Source of the DNA: Metopolophium dirhodum
Lineage: Eukaryota > Arthropoda > Insecta > Hemiptera > Aphididae
DNA: 64,000 bases
Reading direction: 5' to 3'
NCBI RefSeq assembly: GCF_019925205.1
Contig: NC_083566.1
Coordinates: forward strand, 8,246,001 to 8,310,000
The translations under genes and the position numbers were made by a program. Shown here piece by piece: positions 36,731 through 47,729 of the stretch (position 1 is its first letter; every line of letters begins with the position of its first letter). The notes under the pieces are model-generated. The model ran no database searches and was not told the DNA's origin. It was given only the letters and a program-made list of their open reading frames with translations.

Positions 36731-39700
36731 GAGTTTGGAATTGCGTGTGTAATGTAACTTATATCCAACTACATGTAGCTTCTTTAAATATTCATTATTT
36801 TAATCATATTCATGATGAAGTAAAATTACGTTTATGCGTCAGGTCTATTAGGTAACGTTCTCGGAGTTAAAATAGGAATGAAAGATGATATAATAAGCTT
36901 ATTTCTTTATGTTATAATATAAGTAGTCATATTCGTTTAAACATAATAATATCAAACATATAATATATATTAAATTATAGTATTTGTATTAATAACTTGG
37001 TACTAGTGATTAAAATACAATATATATAGTAACTAATTTCACATAATTTAAAAACTACATAATATAACAATAATATCTACATATTCTCAAATCCAAAATA
37101 CTAACATATAATATTAGGTACTTAAGATTAAATAAAATAGAAACTGCGCTTTAGGTGTTCTTATTGTTTCGTTATTATTAAGAAAATATATTTTACAGAA
37201 GGTACATTAATGTCAAATCAACAGATACACATTTTTGAGCTTTTGAAATAGCTGATATAGTTTCATACTTTCTACAAGTTAAAACTCGTTTACCTTATAG
37301 ATTTATTTCGATTTATAATGGACGATATGATGCGAGAATGATATTATTTAAAGAAGTATTCGGCATTTTTTTTGTTTCATGAGCATGTACCTACCTATTA
37401 TTGTTCATCTGTTAAAAACTCATGTTCATTGCATAATCATGACTTTTTTTGTTCAGGCGTTCAAACCCTATAATGACTACATAATATAACGTGTGTGTAT
37501 ATAATCAATCGTTTTTATTCACGACTACGCACTGTAGTGGTTTCGGAAACGATTCAGCATTTCAGCAAATCTTTAATAACCCTTAAAACCAGACAGCCAA
37601 GACACGATTCTGCTCCCTAATCGTTTGTTATTAAAAAAAAAAAATCTCAAAATTGTTTACGTTTTATACATATATTATTATATGTGACTGCGCCAGAAAA
37701 CATAAACGAGTCTCGTCTGCAATCGTGTGTAAATGCGCGGAATTCAATATAATACGAATGAGGCAATAGACGATTTTGTTCCTTCTTATTCCATCGAAGA
37801 CGCGCGTCAGTCAAGCGCGGGTGAAAGTGTAATTGTATATATACTACATATATGAAACGAAAAAAAAAAAATGTGTATACACTTAAATATGCGTGTATTC
37901 TGATGCCGCCGGTGTATATAATATAATAATCGAGAGGTCAAGGCTATGTATGGGGAACCGCTCCGCCCAGTGCATATTATAATAACCTTATACGATGTAA
38001 TAATAATAATAATGTAATAATTGCAGCCACCCGATAGCCATAGTCGTTGCGATGGGTTTTGGGTATAATAAACGGCGACCAGTAGTCTTTGGATAGGTTT
38101 AAAATCACCGCAGTTTATGTGGCGCCATGAATACACTTCGTATACCTATATACATCGGCGATGTGCGATAGTCACACGGCGTGGGTGCTAGCGAGAAGGA
38201 TGTCAATATTTAATGTACGATAATATAATAATATTATACGTAATATTATTATGTATTTAACCGCTGCAATTCACGAAATCACGAGTGTTTTCGAAACCAA
38301 CGGTTTTAAAATTGATTTTAACATTTTCGTGTTAAGAAACACACAACATTGCACTAGGCATTCTAGTAGTCCCAAATGTTGATCCTGGCCACGCCTCTGA
38401 ATTAAAGTTAGAGTTGGTTTTTAATCAATGCAAACATTTTTCTAATACGATAAAAAAACGAGCCAAACAGAATACGTCTTTCCATACAGAATTATATTTG
38501 TATTTTGAAATACAATTAAACCGTAATATTAATGTTAAAAAATAAGAAATCCTTCGTCGCACAAAACTCATCCATCATTGAAGAACCTACGTGAATTCAT
38601 ATTTCTTAGAAAACGAGTCAAACTGGTCATAGATTATATAATACTATGTCATAGGCCGTAACTACTTCGTAAAATCGATCTTTTCAATGAAAAATTGTCC
38701 ATTTCTGCATGAAGTGGAAACGGCTTTTTCACACTGTATGAAATACGAAAATATTTCACGAAATGATAAATTTTTCGTTTAATGATCTATCCAATTTTAC
38801 ATCATGTCATTTTTTCACAAAATGGTCATTCACTTTGTGAAATAAAAGAATTGCCGCCACAATCACTATTATTATTATTATTAGTGATATAAAGTATACA
38901 CGACTATTAATAAATTATTTATGAGTTTATGAAATATTCAATACTATACAAGATTTCATACAAACCTAATTAAGTAATAGGTACCTATTTATTTAAAGAT
39001 CAGTCAAGTTACATAATATTGTTTACAATATAACGGAAAAAAATAAGTTAATTAGTATAAGTATACACGAATTTGCTTAGATTTTTATTTATTTAAGTAG
39101 GACCATGAGTTATGACAACGGATGTAACTTTTTACATTGTATACTTTAGATTTAAAAGCAATTTTACATTAACAATTTCCCCTGATCTCCTGAGTCCTGA
39201 TTCAACTTGGATAGTTTCACGAAAATAGTTATCAGTTATTAAATAATTCAATAATATCTCCACATTAACCTGGGTATCTGAAATGTGTAGGTTTTGTTCA
39301 TGTATATTTATCTAATGTATAATATAGTTGTTGTTTAGATTTGTGTTAAACTGATTAAAGTTTTATCGAGAGGTTTGTGGTTACTATATACTATGTGTAA
39401 GAGTGCATTTCAATCCAAACTCGATGCTTGTTTTATATCATGTTTAAAATGGCTTGAATAAATAAAAACTATAAAAACAAATTACCTACTGTACTCAACG
39501 TTTACTTATATAAAAAATTTTTTCCTATATTAAAATAAGCATTTTTCAAAAAACATTTTTTTTTTTTAAATTAAATTAAATTAAATATAAATATTATACT
39601 GTGTCTGTGTTTAGAACTTAAAGTATCATTATATAAATATAACTTAAATTTAGATAAAGAAAAAATCTTGTAAGGTATTATAAATATGACATAAATAAAT

Positions 39701-42139
39701 ATTAATTATGACTATATGGGTCGTAAATGTTTTGTTTCACAATATGTGAATGACTAATTTATGAAAAAAATGGCACAATGTTAAATTGGAATGGCAATTT
39801 CTTGAAATATGTAGATAAATTTTCATGAAGAGTTCGATTTAATTAAGAGGTTACGACATATACATTGAAAACATCAATATTATCGAAGATCAAGACAATA
39901 TGTCTTTTATATAAACTGAAGGCGTTATACAAAACAAATGTTGAAAAAAATGGTATTTTTACCATTTTATATCATTATAAATTGTTATTTTTTTTTATAC
40001 TTTTGAATGACACATTTAATTTCTTACCTATTCCAAAGTAGAATATTTCGGAGTAATTTCCATACATAAACATTGAATTTTGGACAAGTATTGACAGTAT
40101 TGTATAATAGTTGAAATTAGTTATTTAAAGTTATAACTTATTGTAACTAATTAACTTCTCATCCGAAATTTTATTTTTATATATTTAAAATACAATAATG
40201 CTACAGATAATATTCTGTAAATAAAATTACAAATGCTTATTGTCAAACACTTGTATTTAAACCTTTGTTTTTTTTTTAAATTGACACATCAAAACTACAA
40301 TTCCTGAATTGAAGACAATAAAGTTTTAAAAGAACTCCACATAAATATTAAATAACTAAATCACATTTTAAGATTGTCCAATAATAAAAAAGAACTTATT
40401 TTTACGATTCTCCACTTGGCATCCAAAATGTGTTTATAAAATTGGGTATACCTGTGTATTTATATTCTATTTAATTTGAATTCAAATTTTAATGCACTTC
40501 ATTATTATAGGTTTTTAAATACGTCATGATTAAAATTAAATTGTTATTACTGATAAATGATTAGTTTTAACTGCATTATTATATTGTTAGTTCCCTACCT
40601 ATTGAGTATTGGCTATTTAAATATACGAAAAATATAGGTACCTCTTGTAAACAATATATAATAACTGTTTTCAAATTGATATAAACATCAATTTTAAAAT
40701 ATAATTTTAAGTTACTAAAGTGTGCAATTTAACAAATAATTTGTTTTATCACTCTATTGAAATTATAATTTGTTATCTCGATATATGTTTTTATTCCATC
40801 TTTTCGTGATGCAACCAATATCGAATAGTTTAGGTAGGTAAATGATAAATAATAATTATATCAATTGTCCTTGACATTTCGTTATGCCAGTAGAATAAAA
40901 ACAATTTATAGACATATTAGAGGCTGTGGAATTATAATAAGAAGAAGGCTTCTACAAATAGTACAATATACAATATAGGTAATGATAATGATGATTTCAG
41001 TTACAGTTTAAAATTTAACTTTTTGTTCACATTTGTGCTTATTGAAAATTAAACTGTGCAAACGACCTATAGTCTTAGTAATTTTGGCAATTCAATTTAT
41101 GATTTGAAAACGATCAAGTCACACGATTGAATATTTTCATTTATTCATTTATTGGAGCGCAAATAACAATATTTAGTATCTATTTATTATAGTGTACGTA
41201 CACGTTTAATCAATTTTCGTGTTTTACAAAAAAACAACTAATTATAATATTCATGGTGGTCAACTGGAAATGAAGGCGTCGATGTAGATGTTCTATACTA
41301 ATAGGCCCAATACCATAGTCTCACTTCGTCCTTGGCCGATTTGACTTATATTTTTTTGGCTGGTCGAGGCAGTGAACACGTTCGTGAAAATCTATTGATC
41401 CGCATTGTTATTATCATAAACGGGATGTTCCGACACCCAATCATTACAGTAATCGTTACAAGGTTACGGATATGCAATGCGAAATGGCATTTGGAATGAA
41501 TAATCGGTTTATAAAGAGAATAATGGGAAAAAACATCATGTGCGGGCGTGATGCATGTACCTATAGCGAGTGCATAGACATTTTCTTCGCACGAGCGACA
41601 ACAAATCCCCACGTATAATCGTTACCGTTCTAGCCTGCGTATTAGGATTAAAATTTAAAAGTCACGAACTATTATACTGCTCAACTTGATAAAAATATTT
41701 TTAATTATTTGCTTCTTCTTCCTATATACACACGCATATTTGTTCGATAAAGTTGTGCACTGCAGCCGGCCGTATCTATATAGGAAAACACGAATTCATG
41801 GAGGACACATCGACTCTATATTATATCGTGTGAATTCCTTTGCAAATGGCTGCAGGTGAAAGGTTTAATGTGTATCAGCATGAACAATATTTAAATCCTG
41901 ATGCATATCATAATATTTTATATTATTCAAGTATTCAACTATTAAATAACGTATAGACATGCATCGATTTGTACTAACTTTATTTTTATCAGCATAATAC
42001 CTATGTAGAAATTAACACCTGTAAGCTAATAACCTATGTAGTTGATGCTTAACCAATAAAAAAAAAAAAAAAAAAATACCTATCCACTTTACATAATATT
42101 ATTAATAAATAATACGTTAACCAAAATAAAAAATACAAC

Positions 42140-42570
42140 GACGTTGTACCCGAATTTGTTGTCTCCGTTTTACACACGACGCACGACATTTCAAATTTCA
42201 CATCATTTTCAATAGTGTGCTGTTAGTTTTGAATGTTTTGATATTAGACAGTGAATTATAAAATTACCTATAGTAAAATTACCTAGTACACAATGTAATG
42301 GTAAGATTATTATCTAAGGCACGAATTAGGCTTTTATTGATATTATTTTTAAGTAAGTTATGATCATCTGAAATTGTACAGTTTCAAAATGGTCATAACT
42401 TAAAAATAATAATATCAATAAAAGCCTAATTCGTGCCTTAGATAATAATCTTACCTTTAAATTGTATCATAGGTCAATTAACTACAATATCAAAACTAAC
42501 AGCAAACTATTGAAACTGGTGAATGGAAATTTACTATGTTATATTATGTGTGTAAGACGGGTACGACGTC
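42140..42570. mobile_element. Foldback element, 431 bp
   Basis: The whole element is an inverted repeat. The inner arms (from 42300, returning to 42455) match almost perfectly for some 45 bases from GGTAAGATTATTATCTAAGG, then more loosely to the centre near 42378. Farther out, GTGTGCTGTTAGTTTTGA (42215-42232) faces its complement near 42493-42510, and the ends are GACGTTGTACCCG and CGGGTACGACGTC. Outer parts have diverged and carry indels. No coding sequence. A fragment with the same terminus lies at 53269-53327. Foldback and long-TIR MITE are equally fair labels. Confidence 0.85.
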
Positions 42571-43060
42571 CTCTTAATAAAGGATTATTCTGGACTTGGT
42601 TTAAGTATTCGATTGCATTCTGCAATTAAACCATTAACGGAATTACAAACAGTAATCCAATTGCACCAAAACTGAAAACACTGTACCTACCCATAATATG
42701 TTGTCCATCGTGTACCACTGTACCTATCAAACTATAACAAATAAGAAATCTATTTTCAGAAGCCATGTCCAATAAATAGATCAATCGGTATAATGAACCA
42801 AAATTACATACTTTTAGCGAAAAAAATATGTGCACATGGTGCGAGTGAGAGTTAGGGACGCATCATGATATAGGTACCTATGCACGCACACACTATATAA
42901 TTAGCATTATTACTAGGTAACATTGATTATAAATACTATTATTTATAAATTATAATCTATGTTACTTTATATTTGCATACTACCACATGGCCCGTCCACC
43001 CATCATATATTACTCATGATGATTGCTCCTTAATAATTGGATAGTTTTCAATCCCCTTAT

Positions 43061-43373
43061 CATGAGCGTCCCGAGAAGGGGAGGAAAAATATGGGGCCGG
43101 TATCCCCTCTAGGTTTTTCATTATGTTTGGCCAAACATTATCTATATACCATAGCCTCATTAACTAACAGATTTTAAAATAATTAATTGCTACACAAAAA
43201 TCTTATCTTATAATCGTAGTTTGATGTGGTCACTTGGAAATAACTTGCTCTGGTTACTATGTAATAATATTAATAAGTTAAAAGTTTTCTTTATACAAAA
43301 AAATAATTGTTTTTTTTTTAAAATTATCTTTGCTCTTCCTCCACCCCTAGAAAAATGTCTGCGGACGCCAATA
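43061..43373. mobile_element. hAT-type MITE, 313 bp
   Basis: The left end CATGAGCGTCC and the reverse complement of the right end, TATTGGCGTCC, share the GCGTCC core. The flanks CCCCTTAT (43053-43060) and CCCCATAT (43374-43381) match at 7 of 8 positions. G-rich subterminal sequence (GGGGAGG left, the complement of GGGGTGGAGG right) continues the symmetry loosely. The minus-strand frame at 43208-43447 spans the right half and is not a transposase. Confidence 0.75.
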
Positions 43374-43379
43374 CCCCAT

Positions 43380-44360
43380 ATGTACATACTATGATAAATA
43401 GTGATTATTTCAAAAGATAGAATTATTGTTCTAAATGTCCACACCAAATGAAATGTTATCGGCTTCTGTCAAACAAATAAATAACACATATATATTGGAA
43501 CTTAAAATGAGTCTCCACGGCTCCACATATCAGCAAAAATCTATTATATCTTGACTCTGAAAAAGAAAAAATACAATTGCGTTTCTTAAACTGATGCGAA
43601 TACTTGATAAATTATAGATCACATATTAATATTATATTATGAAAGTAATGAGTTGGTGACCTACCTACCTATTTTTTAAGTATTTTAAATATTTTGTCAG
43701 CACTAATGAACACTGTTATTAACATATTTTAATGTTATGTATATTTATATACAAAAGTTGATCCTGCACGTCGTTGCCCGTGATACATTTAATACCCCTT
43801 CTTAAACTCCGTTAAATGTAAACTTCACAGATGTTTAACACAGTAGTTATTTGGGTAGTTTTGACCAAATATAAAATATTGATATAAATATATAATATTA
43901 TATACAATTATAATAACTATTATATTTTATGTAACCAATATAGCAACCCAATACAAACAAAAAAAATATTCGTTTTTCGTGAGTCAACAAATTACCCTCT
44001 TTTTCAAATGCAATAACTAAAATAAATTTTTTCGAGGTCCACCTTCTCAGGTATACTGCAATATAGCTTTGTACCACGAATGCGATAGACATTAGACTTG
44101 ACTGTGGATTGCTTACACATAATCATTTTTTTTTATTACTATAATAATATAGAATATCATACATCGTATTATATCATACCTACTGGTCCTAATCTATATT
44201 ATATGTTTTACTTTTACTGATAACTTTTATTTCCGAACAAACCACAAATTTAAATTATTAATATTCTTGTTATTATTATTACCAGTTATCTAAACTTTTT
44301 TTTGACATGTATATGTCTTATGGCTGGGGGTCATTCTATAATTTTGTGCGATACGGAGAA
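43380..44360. other. AT-rich stretch, no gene seen
   Basis: No supported feature; the minus frame at 43898-44092 has no recognised content. Confidence 0.45.
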
Positions 44361-44368
44361 CGTTACCG

Positions 44369-44376
44369 TGACGTCA
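44369..44376. promoter_or_regulatory. CRE palindrome TGACGTCA
   Basis: A perfect cAMP-response-element-type palindrome bound by bZIP factors of the CREB/ATF group. It lies 66 bases upstream of the first X-box-like site. An 8 bp match can occur by chance, so it matters mainly for its neighbours. Confidence 0.4.
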
Positions 44377-44441
44377 TCGTGTAGAAGCTGGGAGCCTAAA
44401 ATATTATTGTTGTATGTTTCTGACCGATTATACACATAACA

Positions 44442-44455
44442 GTTGCCCTGACAAC
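44442..44455. promoter_or_regulatory. X-box-like site 1 (RFX)
   Basis: GTTGCC-CT-GACAAC fits both half-sites of the RFX X-box consensus (GTHNYY-AT-RRNAAC), with CT instead of AT in the spacer. Confidence 0.5.
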
Positions 44456-44496
44456 CAAACTTCACAAAGATTAAATTACTGTTATAAAGTTCCTAG

Positions 44497-44511
44497 GTTG
44501 CCCCTATCAAC
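44497..44511. promoter_or_regulatory. X-box-like site 2 (RFX), 3-base spacer
   Basis: GTTGCC and ATCAAC half-sites separated by CCT. One half-site position and the spacer length depart from consensus, so binding would be weaker. Confidence 0.35.
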
Positions 44512-44529
44512 CGATGATTAATATAATTA

Positions 44530-44545
44530 GGTTACCATAGCAACC
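44530..44545. promoter_or_regulatory. Consensus X-box (RFX)
   Basis: GGTTACCATAGCAACC contains the full X-box consensus with the AT spacer. RFX factors bind this site, and in animals they often control ciliary genes. With two related palindromes within 100 bases upstream and a CRE nearby, this looks like a regulatory cluster. No target gene can be named. Confidence 0.6.
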
Positions 44546-44931
44546 TCATTATACATTTTTAGATTCTTTTATTTGTATTTACAAGACATATGCATGTACC
44601 AATGTATCTACATGCAGTGTGGATACTCCTTGATTTTTTATTTAAAGTCTTCTTGAATCAGTATTATCTAAACTTAATTATTTTTTAATTATTACAAACA
44701 GAAACACATGATAACTTTATATCAATACAATTTTCCAAATATAACAATAATTTTATTCACGCAATGAAATGTAGGTCACATACTAAACCTGAACTCTTGA
44801 GTTGGTTACATTATACCTATTAATCTCGACAATTATTCGGTATTATAGGTACCTACCAATGGCCAATAGGTCACATTCATTATACTCGTGTCTCACAGCG
44901 ACGGTGTGAAATTGTGTAAACAATAAACGTG

Positions 44932-44939
44932 TATATAAG
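44932..44939 (+). promoter_or_regulatory. TATA box TATATAAG
   Basis: A strong TATA match about 390 bases downstream of the X-box cluster. Transcription would start near 44960. The next ATG (about 45080) opens only a short frame, so the first exon would be non-coding or soon spliced. Confidence 0.3.
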
Positions 44940-44959
44940 ATGAATTGGTCTTAGTTCGT

Positions 44960-47000
44960 GTTGAAAACTGATAAATAATATTACATACACGTATAGAGTA
45001 CAAGTATAATATTTTCAAGTACAGTTAGTGGGTGTAATTTTCTTAGTAGGTAGGTACTAATTGTTTTTTTCAAGTAGAATTATGGATATTATTTTATAAT
45101 AGCATATTATTGTTATTGCATAAACGATGGACGTATATTCGTATATAACATTTTCATATTGAGTAGTAAGTATACCTTTCTTAAAAAACTCCAAATATTT
45201 TATCTTAGTCGATTTAAACAATGATTTAATTTATATTTAATTATAAATATATAGTACTTCTTTACTAATTACTAATTATACATAGGTTACTATAATTAAT
45301 AGCGTATTACACATATATGTACAGAATTTCAAGGACGATACAATACACAGCTAGGTACCATAATATACCAAATACTTACATATTATATACCTTCTCTTGG
45401 TATTTTGTGTTTTATATTATGAAAATAAAATAATTTAAATCGACACAACACGTCTTATACGATGTGTTGTAGAAAAATGATATAATTTAACAACAATACG
45501 TATACAATTAGGCGAACAATAACTGAACAAGGTTATTAATCATATAGTATATAGGTAGAATCGCGGAATATAATTTATTATACTATGATGAATAATATAC
45601 TGTAACATTTCCTCGTTTTATAATTATAATTAGGAGAAAAATTAATAAACATATGCAGAAACACCTTTAATATGCCGTCCGCTGTTAAGTCTGTTATTAT
45701 CGCGTGTTATTTATTTTCGTAAGACTAAAAATATTCAGCACGCGATCCGGGCAATACAGTAATATAATAATAATGGATAAAATCGGTAGTATGACGTGTG
45801 ATATAGGTAAATAACTGAACAAGATTTACATATTAGTAAGATACACGATGCGAATTTCTAAAGTGTTCTAACCATTAGTACCTCTTACCTACACTTTATA
45901 CCTATACCACCGCATTCCCATAAACTGTAATCGAGGCGAAAGGGGCGCCAAATAAAACGAGTATACTAGGCAAGTATACTATTATATAGTATTACGGTGA
46001 TGGGAAAAAACTCATCGTCGCCTTTCTGTCTCGTGAGAATTATTACTAAAGATTTAAACGTTTGTACACACAGTATCGCGATGTAAGCTGTAAGCGCGTA
46101 TACCTGGAGCTATACCATTAAGTGCAGTCAAAATTGTTTACCTTATACGTTTAACATTTATCCGGTAATACTGCAGTGACAGGGACGAACACGCAGGGGC
46201 TTATAATATGAGTGATTGGTCATGTGGGGGGAGGGAGGGTCCACCACGTATATGGTATATAAAACTATTAACTATTAGGCTCAATACATTTGACATAATT
46301 TATCGATAAATAAATCAAAAAATTAAATTAAAATAATAATTTTGATGTATATAATTTAAAAAAAAAGTTTAGGAAAGCTCCCTCGGCGGGCGTGCTAAAT
46401 TTTCCCGATTTCCAAACGTATTTTAATACAACGCAATAAACTTTAATTCCAAATACAATTTAAACAGAATTTGGTTACCCCAATATTTTGGTATGTATAT
46501 TTTGGCTAGTATGAATCTATATTCAATAAGTAATATTATCTTAATACAAACTATCGTAATAAATTCGTAACTATGCACAATAACTACAGACTGCAATAAA
46601 TAAATATCTTAATTTCAATAATCGTAACTAAGTATTGCCGTATTGCCGTATTGGTAACCAACGGATGGACACAGCGGGGACATAGGGTGTTCTAAACTCA
46701 TGTTTGAAAACCTAAAAACATGTTTTCATTTTATAAAAAAAAAATTTATCGTTTACTTTATAAAATTAAAATTACGTACGTATAACCTAATTTAAATTAG
46801 TCGGAATTTACACCTGGTGAAACATGACGTATTGATATCGACAATCAAAATTCATACCAATTACCAATACTGACAGAAATCGCTTTTACCTTCCGAATCG
46901 CGAGATCAAAAAAATATTTTCAACTATGAGCAGCAGTTGCTGTAGCTGTGGTGTGAGTTACCGAAAACTCTTGCTTTTCTTCCACGTTCCACCCCAGGTC
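44960..47000. other. AT-rich stretch, no gene seen
   Basis: No supported gene or complete element. ACAACACGTC near 45446 faces GATGTGTTGT a few bases on, a small hairpin. The G-rich segment at 46225-46245 has no partner terminus. Confidence 0.4.
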
Positions 47001-47014
47001 ACTGCTTAACTGGC

Positions 47015-47023
47015 GCACACACA

Positions 47024-47106
<83 letters not shown>

Positions 47107-47114
47107 ATACACAC
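47015..47114. repeat. (CA)n microsatellite, ~100 bp
   Basis: A nearly pure CA tract with a few CATA interruptions. It accounts for the Val/Cys minus-strand frame at 46920-47114. It borders the CpG island. Confidence 0.95.
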
Positions 47115-47119
47115 TACCG

Positions 47120-47720
47120 ACCCTCCACGGCACTGAGGGTCGTGTCAGTCTGCGGTATCAGCGCTCGTCCAACCCCCCCCCCCCCCCCCCCCCCCGATCT
47201 TCCCTCTCGACTTGCACTATCGCCGCCGCGTGAAAATCGTGTGTAGTACCAACGATTAAATAATAGTTCATCTATTATTATACCGCGGTATAAGATTGTA
47301 TGCGTTATCGTAATATGAATACAAATACGTATTAGCCGCGGCTCGGCGTGTCCTGGTATCGGACGCAGACGCTGGACACGCAACGCGAGCGACTCGATGT
47401 GCGATTCGAAAACGGTGACGGCATCATAGTCTCCTGGTGGCCAATAGACAACCGAACGGAGCGAGTGCACACCGGCGGCGGCCGGTTATCTATTATCGCG
47501 CGCGGCTGCGGCGCTTCCTTCCGCGTCGGCCGAGCACGGCAGGTGAACGCGACCCGGCGGGCGCCGAGGCCAAACCGGACCGTACGCGTAACAGGGCCCC
47601 ATCGGCCGGCGCCGTGTTTTCGAAAGTCTCCGCCGCCCAACGTGGGTCAAGTCCGGCCGCCATCAACAATGCGTACCAACAACAATGTTAATAGCGACAT
47701 ATTATTATTATTATTACAGT
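47120..47720. other. CpG-rich island
   Basis: The densest CpG region of the window. Four overlapping frames of 84-124 codons occur on both strands (47114-47640 minus, 47348-47722 plus), as GC-rich DNA allows; none contains a domain I know. A CCAAT box is present at 47440-47446 (GGCCAATAG), and CGGCAG|GTGAAC near 47539 is a donor-like site on the plus strand. The likeliest reading is a promoter with a first exon, orientation undecided. Confidence 0.4.
47173..47195. repeat. Poly(C) run of 23
   Basis: Twenty-three consecutive C at the island edge; the exact length may be affected by sequencing error. Confidence 0.85.
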
Positions 47721-47729
47721 AACGACCAA

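Larger units (their letters stand above)
32740..42130. other. Long AT-rich desert
   Basis: Over 9 kb with little structure. Noted items: a telomere-like run at 33755, an (ATT)n tract at 36697, and a moderately CpG-rich patch at 37680-38190 with several TATA-like strings. At about 38660-38860, short quasi-palindromes built on TTTCAC/GTGAAA recur. No coding sequence or complete mobile element is supported. The minus frames at 37807-38136 and 41346-41612 lack recognised content. Confidence 0.45.

Noticed and set aside
38385..38399. CTGGCCACGCCTCTG, resembling a hAT terminus
   Set aside because: No partner end and no duplicated flank in the preceding kilobase.
46920..47114. Minus-strand frame of alternating Val and Cys
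   Set aside because: It is a translation of the (CA)n microsatellite.
47114..47722. Four overlapping frames of 84-124 codons on both strands
   Set aside because: They lie in stop-poor CpG-rich DNA, overlap one another in opposite directions and show no recognised domain or consistent codon pattern, so length alone is not evidence.
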